Source: Alphaproteobacteria bacterium (GTDB taxonomy: Bacteria > Pseudomonadota > Alphaproteobacteria > UBA2966). Taken from it: 64,000 bases of DNA. The translations under genes and the position numbers were made by a program. Under the pieces are notes generated by a model that was given only the letters and a program-made list of their open reading frames with translations, was not told the DNA's origin and made no database searches. Location: positions 1-64,000 of the forward strand of contig JABILA010000056.1 of the NCBI GenBank assembly GCA_018654745.1. Reading direction: 5' to 3'. Shown here piece by piece: positions 18,715-31,970 of this stretch. Position 1 is the first letter of the stretch, and every line of letters begins with the position of its first letter.

Positions 18715-20706
18715 ATGAGAACATTCAAAAGCATACTGGTCGCCAACCGTGGCGAAATCGCCGTCCGTATCATGCGCACCGCACAGGCCCTGGGGTACCG
18801 TACCATCGCAGTCTATTCCGAAGCCGATGCCAGCGCTCCGCATGTGCAGATGGCTGATGACGCCGTATTACTGGGGCCAGCCCCGGTCGGGCAATCCTAC
18901 CTGGATATGGAACGTGTACTGGCCGCCGCAAAAGAGTCCGGTGCCGAGGCCCTGCATCCGGGTTATGGCTTTCTGTCAGAGAACGCAGACTTCGCCCGAG
19001 CCGTCGAAGCCGCCGGTCTGGTCTTTATCGGACCTTCTGCTGACTCCATCGATTTGATGGGCAACAAAGCCGCCGCCAAGCGCCACATGATCGCGGCCAA
19101 AGTTCCTTGTGTACCCGGCTACGAAGAGACCGATCAGTCCGACGCAACCCTGATTTCTGCCGCCAACGACATCGGGTTCCCCGTCATGGTCAAGGCTGCT
19201 GCCGGTGGTGGGGGTCGCGGCATGCGCCTGGTCCATGATGCCGACGATTTGCCCGATGCCCTGGCCGCGGCACGATCCGAAGCCCTGAACGCATTTGCAT
19301 CGGATGAATTAATTCTGGAAAAAGCCGTCCTTCGTCCACGCCATGTCGAAGTTCAGGTCTTTGCCGACACGCTCGGCAACGTCATTCACCTGGGTGAGCG
19401 CGATTGTTCGGTTCAACGCCGCCACCAGAAAGTTGTCGAGGAAGCACCTTGTCCCGTCATGACAGAAGAATTGCGGACGCGCATGGGGGCCGCTGCGGTA
19501 GAGGCCGCACGCAGCATCGGTTATCGCGGGGCCGGGACGGTTGAGTTTCTGCTGGACGCTGATGAAAACTTCTATTTCCTCGAGATGAATACGCGGTTGC
19601 AGGTCGAGCATCCGGTTACTGAAATGATTACGGGTCTGGACCTGGTCGGATTACAAATTCAGGTCGCCGAAGGGCATGCCCTGGGCCTGACCCAGGACGA
19701 CATAAAACTGTCCGGCCATGCCATTGAAGTGCGATTGTATGCCGAGGATACCAGCCGGGATTTTCTGCCCTGCACGGGCACCATGGATCTTTGGCAACCA
19801 CCAACCGGGGAAGGCCTGCGCTTTGATAGCGGTGTTGAAACCGGTCAGGAGATTTCACCCTTTTACGATCCAATGATCGCCAAGGCCATTGCCTGGGGCG
19901 AAACCCGCGAGGTTGCGCGCCACCGCCTGATAGAGGCCCTGAAAGATACCGTGATGTTTGGTCTGACGACCAATCGTGGTTTCCTGATTGATGTTCTGGG
20001 TCGCGATACTTTTGCCAGAGGCGAAGCCACCACAGCCTTTATCGCCGAGGAATTCAGTGACGATGATCTGGTGGCGACGACACCTGATTTGATGCAGGCC
20101 GCCATGGCCGCAGTGCTGCAATATCATGACGAACGCCAACGCGCCCTGGCCTGTTGCGTTAATGTATCGCCTCAGTTGTTGAACTGGTCCAATGGCGCAA
20201 ACCTGGTCTCGCGTTATGTTTATGCGTGGGACGACACCGAATTTGATCTGACTGTAACCCCGGACAATGCCCATTGTTACCAGGTTCAGTCAGGCGATGC
20301 AGCATTTACGATAGACTTGCTGGAAGCCGGGGACAGTACCGCCCGGTTGCGGGTCGATGGTCGGCGTTATCTGGTTCACTTCCACGTGCCTGACCCTGGG
20401 CTTGTCTGGCTGTCTATTGGCGGCAAAACCGCCAGCTTCAGAAATCACATTGCCTTTGCAGGCCTGGCAGAGGACGTAGGCGGCAGTGGCCGCGTAATTG
20501 CCCCCATGCACGGCACCTTGCTGGAAGTCCTTGTAAATCCAGGCGACACTGTAAAATCCGGAGACCGCCTCGCGGTGTTGGAGGCGATGAAGATGCAGCA
20601 TGATATTCTGTCCGAAGTCGACGGAACTGTGCTGGAAGTTCATGCCGTTGCCGGAAACCAGACAGCTGCCGATACGGTATTGATTGAAATTGAAGAAACC
20701 GAATAG
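18715..20706 (+). CDS. Acyl-CoA carboxylase biotin carboxylase/BCCP (alpha) subunit
   Basis: FKSILVANRGEIAVRIMRTAQALGYRTIAVYSEADASAPHV...; C-terminal biotin motif VLEAMKMQHDI. Start corrected to MRTFKS. Confidence 0.95.
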   Translation: MRTFKSILVANRGEIAVRIMRTAQALGYRTIAVYSEADASAPHVQMADDAVLLGPAPVGQSYLDMERVLAAAKESGAEALHPGYGFLSENADFARAVEAAGLVFIGPSADSIDLMGNKAAAKRHMIAAKVPCVPGYEETDQSDATLISAANDIGFPVMVKAAAGGGGRGMRLVHDADDLPDALAAARSEALNAFASDELILEKAVLRPRHVEVQVFADTLGNVIHLGERDCSVQRRHQKVVEEAPCPVMTEELRTRMGAAAVEAARSIGYRGAGTVEFLLDADENFYFLEMNTRLQVEHPVTEMITGLDLVGLQIQVAEGHALGLTQDDIKLSGHAIEVRLYAEDTSRDFLPCTGTMDLWQPPTGEGLRFDSGVETGQEISPFYDPMIAKAIAWGETREVARHRLIEALKDTVMFGLTTNRGFLIDVLGRDTFARGEATTAFIAEEFSDDDLVATTPDLMQAAMAAVLQYHDERQRALACCVNVSPQLLNWSNGANLVSRYVYAWDDTEFDLTVTPDNAHCYQVQSGDAAFTIDLLEAGDSTARLRVDGRRYLVHFHVPDPGLVWLSIGGKTASFRNHIAFAGLAEDVGGSGRVIAPMHGTLLEVLVNPGDTVKSGDRLAVLEAMKMQHDILSEVDGTVLEVHAVAGNQTAADTVLIEIEETE

Positions 20707-20724
20707 CGACCAGGAAAGAACAAC

Positions 20725-23584
<2,860 letters not shown>

Positions 23585-23626
23585 AAATATTCTGACCTGT
23601 CAAAATACTGATCTGGAGAAATACAT

Positions 23627-24037
23627 ATGGTTGACGTGAGTGATATGCTTGGCACCTGGACCCTGGTCAGTTGGACCTCGATGAAAAACGGGGTACCGGC
23701 CGGGTATCCTATGGGTGAAGATGCCCATGGCCAGATTATCTATTCAGCCGAAGGCCGTATGGCGGCCTCCCTGATGCGCCAGGACTTCAAGGATAATCCC
23801 TCGACCACAAACCCGACGCCGGATGTGTGTCTGGCTTATGGCGGCACCTTCCATATCGAAGGTGACGAGGTCGTGCATGACGTTATATTCGCGACACTGC
23901 CGCACTGGATTGGCAAGCCACTGAAACGCACCATGGTCTGGGACAACGGACAGTTGTTGTTGAATACCGCCCCTGAAACCAGCAAGTCCGGCAGTACCTA
24001 TGTGCATGAACTGCGCTGGCAGAAGTTGCAGGCGTAA
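23627..24037 (+). CDS. Lipocalin-like domain protein
   Basis: LGTWTLVSWTSMKNGVPAGYPMGEDAHGQIIYSAEGRMAASLMR is characteristic of the lipocalin_5-like family. Confidence 0.85.
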   Translation: MVDVSDMLGTWTLVSWTSMKNGVPAGYPMGEDAHGQIIYSAEGRMAASLMRQDFKDNPSTTNPTPDVCLAYGGTFHIEGDEVVHDVIFATLPHWIGKPLKRTMVWDNGQLLLNTAPETSKSGSTYVHELRWQKLQA

Positions 24038-24394
24038 TCAGCCAATCAGGTATTCAGCCAGGCAGACCCTGCATTCTTGCCGCTTCCGCCCGTAATGTTG
24101 CGGGCCCACCCAGGCAGGCCCGGTTAAAACCGATCCGCTTGAACCAGAAATGCAAGCCCTGCAGGTCTGTATAGCCCATGCCGCCATGTACTTCGGTTGA
24201 GGTTCGCGCGACCATGCGGTTTGTCTGCCGCAAAAAACTCGTCTGCAATGATACGGGACTTCAGGGCTGTAGGGTTTCGGCAATAATCGATAGGAGATGG
24301 TTGTATCTGTCGGTGCTTCAGACCCATGTTTGACCAGAAAGGCACGCACCTCTTCACGAAACGCCAGATGTTCAGCGCTGTCATTCAGGTCCAC
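24038..24394 (-). pseudogene. Decayed acyl-CoA dehydrogenase (internal deletion plus frameshifts)
   Basis: N-terminus MDLNDSAEHLAFREEVRAFLVKHG in one frame; C-terminal VARTSTEVHGGMGYTDLQGLHFWFKRIGFNRACLGGPATLRAEAARMQGL in another (24054-24248); most of the ACAD body is missing. Confidence 0.87.
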
Positions 24395-24398
24395 GAGA

Positions 24399-25553
24399 TC
24401 AGGCCCGGGTCGACGGCGAGATGTTCATCAGTTTGGAGATGACCTGCAACATGATCTCGTCCGCACCTCCACCGATGGAAGTGATGCGGAAATCACGGAA
24501 ACGACGGGCAATCGGCGCTTCCCAGACATAACCATGGCCACCCCAATATTGCAGGCAGCTGTCGGCGACTTCACGCTGCAGGCGTCCGGTTTTCAACTTG
24601 GCCATGGAGGCCAACATGGTGACATCTTCACCGGCCATGTATTTTTCAATGGCCGCCCATGTCAGGGCTCTCAGGGCTTCGACTTCGGTTTGCAGTTCGG
24701 CCAGACGAAAATGCACGACCTGATTATCCAGAATGGATTTGCCAAATGCCTTGCGCTCGCGTGTGTAATCAATGGTCATATTGATGACCTCTTCCATCAT
24801 CGCCGGGCCACGTGCGGCAATAAACAATCGTTCTTCCTGGAACTGCTGCATCTGATAGATAAAGCCCTGCCCTTCTTCGCCAATGAGATTGCGCTGTGGC
24901 ACCCGTACATCGTCAAAAAAGATCTGCGCCGTATCAGACGACATCAAACCTATTTTCCTGATTTTGTGTCGGGTGATACCAGGTGTATCCATGGGGATAA
25001 TGATCAAGGACTTGTTTTTGTGAATTGAATCGTCGCTGGTATTACACAGGCAACACATCCAGTCCGCCTGCAAGCCATTGGTAATAAACATTTTTGAGCC
25101 GTTGATGACATAATCATCGCCATCTTTTCGCGCCGTTGTTTTCAGGCTGGCGACATCAGATCCGGCCCCGGATTCGGTGACCCCGACGCAGCCAACAACG
25201 TCGCCTGCGATGGTGGGAACCAGAATTTCCTTACGTAATTCATCTGATCCATGCCGCGTCAATGCAGGCGTGCACATGTTTGTCTGAACACCAATCGCTG
25301 CTGCAACGCCGAGGCTGGTAATCCGGCCAGATGCAAAAGCACCCATGGCTTCATAGGAATAATCCAGGCCGCTGCCACCATATTCAACAGGTTTGCCAAT
25401 GCCCAAAAACCCGAGGTCGCCCATCTTTTTGAATAGCTCATGGGCAGGGTACATTTCTTGTTCCTCCCATGCATCGATATGCGGATTGATTTCCGCATCG
25501 ATGAATTTTTCAAGACTGTTCTGAAGCTCGATATGTTCCGGGGTTAAATGCAT
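24399..25553 (-). CDS. Acyl-CoA dehydrogenase
   Basis: [78 protein letters not shown]. Confidence 0.95.
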   Translation of the reverse strand: MHLTPEHIELQNSLEKFIDAEINPHIDAWEEQEMYPAHELFKKMGDLGFLGIGKPVEYGGSGLDYSYEAMGAFASGRITSLGVAAAIGVQTNMCTPALTRHGSDELRKEILVPTIAGDVVGCVGVTESGAGSDVASLKTTARKDGDDYVINGSKMFITNGLQADWMCCLCNTSDDSIHKNKSLIIIPMDTPGITRHKIRKIGLMSSDTAQIFFDDVRVPQRNLIGEEGQGFIYQMQQFQEERLFIAARGPAMMEEVINMTIDYTRERKAFGKSILDNQVVHFRLAELQTEVEALRALTWAAIEKYMAGEDVTMLASMAKLKTGRLQREVADSCLQYWGGHGYVWEAPIARRFRDFRITSIGGGADEIMLQVISKLMNISPSTRA

Positions 25554-25633
25554 TTGCCATCCGATGCTGAATTGAAAAACCTGCCACTAAAAGGAATTTC
25601 GATTGCGTTTCAAATATTATTGTCATAAAACTA

Positions 25634-25651
25634 ACATTCATGAATGAATGT
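25634..25651. promoter_or_regulatory. Candidate TetR-family operator ACATTCAT-ga-ATGAATGT
   Basis: 8-bp inverted arms with 2-bp spacer in the divergent ACAD/TetR promoter region; resembles TGAATGA/TCATTCA half-sites described for TetR-type FadR regulators. Confidence 0.6.
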
Positions 25652-25756
25652 ATCAAACAGATAATTGTGATGTTTATGGCGCGTTTGGCAATCCAGACGA
25701 GCAGCTCACTCATGCGGCAGTCCCCACTGATCACCACCCCCGGCGGGACACGGTAA

Positions 25757-26401
25757 ATGAACCTTTCAGAAACTGACAACCACTCGCCAACAGGCTCTGG
25801 ACAACGGCGCACCCAGGTGGCGCGACGGGCTGAAACGCGTGCCAGGCTTATTGATGCGACTATATTGTTGCTGCACAAAAAAGGTGCCGCAAAGATGACA
25901 ACGGAGGAAGTGGCCAAGGCAGCCGGTGTCACGCGGGGTGCTATCCAGTACCACTTCGCCTCCCCTCAGGAGTTGCTCAAAGCAACCGTGAAGGAGATTT
26001 CCAACCGGCTCAGCAAGCACATGGATGTCGGCAAGCTCAGGAAACTACCGCTGTCGGACCGTATTGACCGGGTTGTCGATCAGTACTGGAAAGGCTGGGG
26101 CAGCAACGTTTATACGGCGTTTGTTGAAATGGCCGTCGGCAATCGCCTCGACCCAGTACTGGGTCAGGCGATCCGGGAAGTCCTTGTGGAACTGGAAGAC
26201 AAGCGCCGTTCCAGTTGGCTGGAAATATTTTCAGACAGCGTCCGCAGTACAGAAGAAATTCTGGTTTGGCGCACCACTTTGCTGGCGGCCTTGCGTGGGC
26301 TGGCCTTAAGCAGGATGTTGTCAGGCGGCAAAGACACGGGCGATGCACAGATTAACCAATTCAAGGAAATGTTCAGGCTGTACCTGGACCCTTCCGCATA
26401 A
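25757..26401 (+). CDS. TetR/AcrR family transcriptional regulator
   Basis: TRARLIDATILLLHKKGAAKMTTEEVAKAAGVTRGAIQYHFASPQELLKATV HTH. Confidence 0.95.
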   Translation: MNLSETDNHSPTGSGQRRTQVARRAETRARLIDATILLLHKKGAAKMTTEEVAKAAGVTRGAIQYHFASPQELLKATVKEISNRLSKHMDVGKLRKLPLSDRIDRVVDQYWKGWGSNVYTAFVEMAVGNRLDPVLGQAIREVLVELEDKRRSSWLEIFSDSVRSTEEILVWRTTLLAALRGLALSRMLSGGKDTGDAQINQFKEMFRLYLDPSA

Positions 26402-26422
26402 TTTATTAACCGGAGAAAATTT

Positions 26423-27232
26423 ATGTCGACGATGCCAAAATGTGAGTTTTTGTTGCTGGAACAAATCGGTGGCCGCTTGAATATGAGCTTCAATCGCCCC
26501 GAAAGCCGCAACGCCATCAATAACCAGATGGGTGAAGAACTCGCTGCTGTTGTCAGCTGGCTGCAGGACAATGACGATGTCAGGGTCGTTGTCGTACGCG
26601 GTGTCGGCGGGCACTTTTGTGCAGGCGGCGACATCAAGGAACGCCGTAATATGGCAGACGAAGACACCAGCAGCGGCAAAGACCCGATCATGGAACGCAA
26701 TCGTACAGCCGGTCTGGCCTTCATGAAGTTCGAAAATCTGCCGCAAACAACGATTTCAATGGTTGAAGGGTCCGCTTTCGGTGGCGGCATGGGCTACGCC
26801 TGCCTGACGGATATCACCATTGTCACAAAAGGGGCCCGGATGGGCATGCCTGAAACAACACTAGGCGTGGCCCCGGCCCAGATCGCGCCCTATGTCGTCA
26901 AACGCATCGGCCTGACCCGTGCCCGGCAACTGGCTCTGACAGCTGAAAGGTTTGACGGTGCCAAAGCTTTTGAATACGGCGTTGCCCAATATCTGTGCGA
27001 TGACGCCGATGCTGACAAGGTATTGGATGAAGTCGTCGCCAAGGTTCTGAATTGCGGCCCCAAAGCCAATGCCGCGACCAAGGCGATCATGTTGCGTGTT
27101 GGTACGGTTGCCGCAGAAGATGTCATCAGCTTTTCGGCCCAGACGTTTTCCGAACTGAACCGGTCTGCCGAAGGTCTGGAAGGTCAAACAGCATTTGCAG
27201 AAAAACGCAAACCGGCCTGGCAGGAATCCTGA
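26423..27232 (+). CDS. Enoyl-CoA hydratase/isomerase family protein
   Basis: NRPESRNAINNQMGEEL; GVGGHFCAGGDIKERR; GSAFGGGMGYACLTDITI. Confidence 0.94.
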   Translation: MSTMPKCEFLLLEQIGGRLNMSFNRPESRNAINNQMGEELAAVVSWLQDNDDVRVVVVRGVGGHFCAGGDIKERRNMADEDTSSGKDPIMERNRTAGLAFMKFENLPQTTISMVEGSAFGGGMGYACLTDITIVTKGARMGMPETTLGVAPAQIAPYVVKRIGLTRARQLALTAERFDGAKAFEYGVAQYLCDDADADKVLDEVVAKVLNCGPKANAATKAIMLRVGTVAAEDVISFSAQTFSELNRSAEGLEGQTAFAEKRKPAWQES

Positions 27233-27368
27233 CGCAATCGAGGAAGACATAGTCAATATCTACCCTTGAATCCTGTCTGCCTGATTTAATTCGCTTGCTC
27301 ATCATTCTCTAATTATCCATTATTCCCTTACTGGCACATCCGGGTGGATACGACGAATAAGGGTTAAT

Positions 27369-27833
27369 ATGAAAATCAGGGAACGCAAGCTGGGACTGCT
27401 GTTCAGCGATATTGCACGATTTCGCGGCATCATGTTTGACCAGATGCTGGCGGAAGACGGCCTGACACATGTTCAGGCTTTTGCGCTTAACCATCTGCAC
27501 AACAGAAACGGCCTCACCCAGACCGAGCTTGCAGAGCGTATGGATGTTGGCACCGTAACGGTCAGCGGACTGGTTGACCGGCTGGAGGCAAAAGGCTGGG
27601 TCGAACGCCGGATTGATGAAAAGGATCAACGCGCCAAACGTATCTGGCTCACCTCCAAAGTTGGCGGCATTCGCCAAAAAATGTTTGATGGTATCGATCA
27701 GGTCAATGACGTGGCTTTTGAGGGCTTGTCAGATGACGAGGTCGATCAGTTCATTGACATGCTAAAAAATGCCAAGGTCAAACTGTCAGATAAACTGGAG
27801 GACATGGGCCGGAAAACCCTGCCTCCCGACTAA
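27369..27833 (+). CDS. MarR family transcriptional regulator
   Basis: LTQTELAERMDVGTVTVSGLVDRLEAKGWVERRIDEKDQRAKRIWLTSK wHTH/DxR motif. Confidence 0.95.
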   Translation: MKIRERKLGLLFSDIARFRGIMFDQMLAEDGLTHVQAFALNHLHNRNGLTQTELAERMDVGTVTVSGLVDRLEAKGWVERRIDEKDQRAKRIWLTSKVGGIRQKMFDGIDQVNDVAFEGLSDDEVDQFIDMLKNAKVKLSDKLEDMGRKTLPPD

Positions 27834-27839
27834 TCCCAC

Positions 27840-28622
27840 CTATTCGCCGCGAAAGGCTGCGGGTCGTTTCTCAAGAAATGCGTTCACGCCTTCCTTGCCA
27901 TCAAACGACACCCGCATTTCCGAATTGACCTCCAGCTCTCGTCTGAATTGCTGTGCAAATGTATTTGCGTTGCCTTCGTCAACCATGTTGCGCGTAGACA
28001 TCAGGGCCAGGGTTGGCCCCTTCGCAAGCTTTGCCGCCAGTTCCCTGGCCCGTGGTATCAACTGATCATCATCCACACAATCCGTAATCATACCCCATTC
28101 AAGGGCCATATCTGCAGTGACCGTTTCGTTGGTCATCATGATTTTCAATGCCTTTGTACGACCAATGGCGCGGGGTAATAACCATGTGGAACCAAGATCC
28201 GGGATCAAGCCAATGCGGCTGAAAACCTGGATAAATTTGGCGGATCGTGCGGCCATAACAATGTCGCCATTGAGGGCCAGCGAAAAACCGCCACCAGCTG
28301 CAATACCGTTTACCGCCACGATTACCGGCACGCGGCAAGTGCGAATACCCTCGAACACCCCCAGATAGACGTCGCAATAAAGCTCGACGATATCGGTCCC
28401 TTCAGCGGGGCGGTTTTTCAAATCCTGGCCGGAGCAAAAACCCCGCCCGGCCGAGGTAAATATCAGGGCGCGGATATCCTTGTCGGCTTCAACTTCTGCC
28501 ATTGCAAGGCGCACCTCTGCCATCATTTCAACGGTCAGGGCATTCAGGGCATCGGGTCGGTTCAGGGTCAGGGTCGCGACCTGATCTTCGACTTCAAAAA
28601 GAATAAACGCGTAATCACTCAT
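27840..28622 (-). CDS. Enoyl-CoA hydratase-related protein
   Basis: NRPDALNALTVEMMAEV; SAGRGFCSGQDLKNR; GIAAGGGFSLALNGDIVMA. Confidence 0.94.
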   Translation of the reverse strand: MSDYAFILFEVEDQVATLTLNRPDALNALTVEMMAEVRLAMAEVEADKDIRALIFTSAGRGFCSGQDLKNRPAEGTDIVELYCDVYLGVFEGIRTCRVPVIVAVNGIAAGGGFSLALNGDIVMAARSAKFIQVFSRIGLIPDLGSTWLLPRAIGRTKALKIMMTNETVTADMALEWGMITDCVDDDQLIPRARELAAKLAKGPTLALMSTRNMVDEGNANTFAQQFRRELEVNSEMRVSFDGKEGVNAFLEKRPAAFRGE

Positions 28623-28637
28623 GAACTTTTCGCTCCT

Positions 28638-29834
28638 TCAACCAAACTGTTTTGTAACACCTGATGCCAGCAAGGCATCAATTTCTGCATCCGAATACCC
28701 GGCTTCCGCCAATATTTCACGACTATGCTCCCCCAGACGAGGCTGCAATCGTCGCACTGATGACGGTGATTTCGAGAACTGTACCGGGGGTGAGGGAACC
28801 CGCAGGGTCCCTTCTGTCGGATGTTCTTTTGTTTGCCAGAAACCGGTTGCCGTTAGTTGTTCATGCTCCAGCAATTCTTCTTTCTTGACCACGACCTGCA
28901 CCGGCACATGACGCGCGTCGAGATCACGCTGCCATTCTTCTGATGTTCTGGTGGCAACGATATCGCCGAGAATGTCATATATTTCCTGGCTGTGCTTTAT
29001 CCTCATGGCGATACCGGCAAACCGGGGGTCATCTTTCAGATCATCACGACCGGCAATATCAAAAAGGTCCTGCCAGTTCTGATCTGTATACGGCAATACT
29101 GCCAGATATCCGTTTTTGGTCTTGTAGGGTCGACGCGCAGTGTTCAACAGTCGGGTATAGCCCATGTCTCCTTCCGGCGGGATGAAGCTCTCGCCGAAAA
29201 GATGTTCGACCATGACAAAATCAACAAGGCCCTCAAACATCGGGATTTCAATCGCCTGACCAGTGCCACCGCGCTCGCGGTGCAACAACCCGGCCATAAT
29301 CGCGGAAACGACATGAAATGAAGAGGTCTTGTCGGCCATGATAGTTGGCACAAAGCGTGGCTCGCCTGAGATCACAGACTGTATATCCGTCAGTCCACTC
29401 GCGGCCTGGATAATATCGTCATAGGCAGGACGGTCCGCCATGGGGCCGTCACTTCGAAAACCAAACGTCGCGCAATAGACCAGGTCGGGATAAGCTTCGG
29501 CAAATTTTTCATATTCCAGTCCCAGTTTTTTGCACACCTTGGGGCGGAAATTGTGCAAAAACACATCCGCCGTGCCCACCAGTTTGAACAGAACCTCCCG
29601 TCCCTCTTCCGTCGTCAGATCGATAACAACACTGCGCTTGTTGCGGTTGGCCCCCATATAAAAGGCGCCCATATCTTCGCTGCGGCGGGGGCCATTGTAA
29701 CGGGTCATATCACCCATGGGTGTTTCGACCTTGATCACGTCGGCCCCCATATCACCCAGCATTTGCGTGGCCCAGGGACCAAGAATAACAGTGGTCAGAT
29801 CAATGATCCGGATACCGTCCAGTGCACCAGCCAT
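28638..29834 (-). CDS. CaiB/BaiF CoA-transferase family protein
   Basis: GIRIIDLTTVILGPWATQMLGDMGADVIKVETPMGDMTR; GANRNKRSVVIDLTTEEGR. Confidence 0.95.
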   Translation of the reverse strand: MAGALDGIRIIDLTTVILGPWATQMLGDMGADVIKVETPMGDMTRYNGPRRSEDMGAFYMGANRNKRSVVIDLTTEEGREVLFKLVGTADVFLHNFRPKVCKKLGLEYEKFAEAYPDLVYCATFGFRSDGPMADRPAYDDIIQAASGLTDIQSVISGEPRFVPTIMADKTSSFHVVSAIMAGLLHRERGGTGQAIEIPMFEGLVDFVMVEHLFGESFIPPEGDMGYTRLLNTARRPYKTKNGYLAVLPYTDQNWQDLFDIAGRDDLKDDPRFAGIAMRIKHSQEIYDILGDIVATRTSEEWQRDLDARHVPVQVVVKKEELLEHEQLTATGFWQTKEHPTEGTLRVPSPPVQFSKSPSSVRRLQPRLGEHSREILAEAGYSDAEIDALLASGVTKQFG

Positions 29835-30731
29835 CTACGTCAACTCCCCGATCTGCGCCATCATTTCCAGGACATTCCGTGCCTGTTTCAAGTGGGGCAT
29901 GTCATACATCTTGCCATCAAGTCCAACTGTGCCAAGGCCGGGGTTTTGTTCAAAAACCTCGACAATGCGTTTGGCATGCTCGACCTCATCCGCTGAGGGC
30001 GTAAAGGCGCGGTTGATGACTTCTGACTGGGCGGGGTGAATGGCAATCTTGCCGATGAAACCGGCTTTGCGATCCCGCAGGCAATCTGCTTCCAGTCCAT
30101 CCAGGTCCTTGTAATTGACATAGACCACACCGACGGGCTGTGCCTCAATGGCGCGCGATGTCGCCAGACACATGGTACGGGCAAATTCATAAGGCGCGTC
30201 ATATTCGCCGGTGACCGGATGTTTATTGTCACTGGCACCCAGCGCTGCGGCCAGGTCTTCACCGCCCCAGGTCATGGCGACCAGGCGATCACTGACACCA
30301 TCCAGATAGGTATGGAAAGTCAGCAGTGATGCCGCCGTTTCCGTCGCCACACAATGAATTTTGGTGGAGCCCTTTTCAAGGCCGTGACTGACTTCCAGAA
30401 TATCCAGATAATCAGATAACAGGTTTACCTCGTCCGACGAATAGACCTTGGGCAGCACAATACCGTTTGGCGCGCCCGGCATCACCGCAGCCAGGTCAGG
30501 CAAGGACAATGGATTGTCCAATGGATTAATCCGCACCCACAATTGTTGTTTTGATCGATCGCTACGTTCTTTCAGGCAGGCGCAGGTCATTTCACGGGCG
30601 ATAACCTGGCGCTCGTCCGCGACGCTGTCTTCCAGATCAAGGATCAGGGCGTCTGCCGGATTTTCGCGCGACTTTTCAAGTTTACGCTCGCTGTCGCCGG
30701 GTACAAATAACCAGGATCGGATAATCGTCAT
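29835..30731 (-). CDS. CoA ester lyase (HpcH/HpaI aldolase / CitE-like)
   Basis: RSWLFVPGDSERKLEKSRENPADALILDLEDSVADERQVIAREM is the CitE/Mcl N-terminal signature. Confidence 0.94.
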   Translation of the reverse strand: MTIIRSWLFVPGDSERKLEKSRENPADALILDLEDSVADERQVIAREMTCACLKERSDRSKQQLWVRINPLDNPLSLPDLAAVMPGAPNGIVLPKVYSSDEVNLLSDYLDILEVSHGLEKGSTKIHCVATETAASLLTFHTYLDGVSDRLVAMTWGGEDLAAALGASDNKHPVTGEYDAPYEFARTMCLATSRAIEAQPVGVVYVNYKDLDGLEADCLRDRKAGFIGKIAIHPAQSEVINRAFTPSADEVEHAKRIVEVFEQNPGLGTVGLDGKMYDMPHLKQARNVLEMMAQIGELT

Positions 30732-30749
30732 GTCATTTTCCTTGCAGGA

Positions 30750-31967
30750 TTATTTTGAATTCTGTTCAGGTGGTGCTGCCGTCGCGCCGCTTTCCATCAT
30801 GGCCTCAATCCGGTCATCGCTATAGCCCGCTTCGCGTAATATTTCCGCGCTGTGCTGCCCCAACAACGGCACAGGCCGGGTCGGCGCAGGTTGGGTTTCG
30901 GACCAGGAACTGGGCGATGCCATTTCCCTGATGCGGCCTTCGGTCGGATGATCACTGAAGGTAAAAAAGTCAGTTGCCTGCAGGTGTGGATCCGCAATTA
31001 GACTTTCAGGCGTATGCAATGGCATGGCCGGAATATCCGTTTCATCAAAAAATGTCAGCCATTCCGCGGTTGTCCGTGATGTCAGCAAGTCAGCCAGATC
31101 ACTGTAGATGGAATTGATGTTTTCAGTGCGCGTCGACATGCTGGCATATCGCGGGTCTGCGTCGAATTCGGCTTCGCGATCCAACGCCCGGAAAAATGAT
31201 CGCCAGTGCGTGTCGGTATAGGCCAGTACACAGACATAACCATCACTGGTGGGATAGGGTTTGCGATCCGGTGTCAGCATTCGTTTATAGCCCGGAGGCC
31301 CCAGAGGCGGATCGAACGTATATCCTGCCATGTGATCGCCAAGGACAAACCCGGCCATCATCTCAAACATGGGCGTATCGACGATCTGCCCCTGACCGGT
31401 GCGAGCCTGATGATAGAGCGCCGCATTGATTTGCCCGACCGCGTACAAGGCAACCCCCCTGTCGACCAGAGCAGTGGGCGTATAGACCGGATCCAGCCCA
31501 TTTGCCATTTGTCCCAGAGCCGGAATGGCAACCGCGCCCTGGATCAGATCATCAAAGGCAGGCTTCCCCGCATAAGGACCGTCTTCGCCATATCCGTAAA
31601 GCCCGGCATAGATCAGGCGCGGGTTAAGGGCCGACAGTTTTTCATAGGACAAATCCAGCCGATCCATAACCTTGGGGCGGCGGTTGTAAATCAAAACATC
31701 CGCATCCTTCAGCAATTCCAGTATGGCGGCATGACCATCGGGTTTCTTCAGATCAAGAACGATACTGCGTTTGCTGCGATTGATATTCATGAAAATCGCC
31801 CCCATACCGGGGTTGCGATAAGGACCAATGCCCCTGATAGGATCGCCAACGGGCGGTTCCACCTTGATGATATCGGCCCCCATGTCCCCCAGAATCTGGG
31901 TCGCATAGGGTGCCATCAACATGTTCGACAGATCGATGATCCGGACGCCATCAAGGGGTTTGGTCAT
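30750..31967 (-). CDS. CaiB/BaiF CoA-transferase family protein
   Basis: GVRIIDLSNMLMAPYATQILGDMGADIIKVEPPVGDPIRGIGP; NINRSKRSIVLDLKKPDG. Confidence 0.95.
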   Translation of the reverse strand: MTKPLDGVRIIDLSNMLMAPYATQILGDMGADIIKVEPPVGDPIRGIGPYRNPGMGAIFMNINRSKRSIVLDLKKPDGHAAILELLKDADVLIYNRRPKVMDRLDLSYEKLSALNPRLIYAGLYGYGEDGPYAGKPAFDDLIQGAVAIPALGQMANGLDPVYTPTALVDRGVALYAVGQINAALYHQARTGQGQIVDTPMFEMMAGFVLGDHMAGYTFDPPLGPPGYKRMLTPDRKPYPTSDGYVCVLAYTDTHWRSFFRALDREAEFDADPRYASMSTRTENINSIYSDLADLLTSRTTAEWLTFFDETDIPAMPLHTPESLIADPHLQATDFFTFSDHPTEGRIREMASPSSWSETQPAPTRPVPLLGQHSAEILREAGYSDDRIEAMMESGATAAPPEQNSK

Positions 31968-31970
31968 GTT

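Noticed and set aside
27290-27369. Possible MarR operator (CCCTTA...TAAGGG) upstream of the MarR gene
   Set aside because: Only 6-bp arms with a long spacer; not distinguishable from chance.
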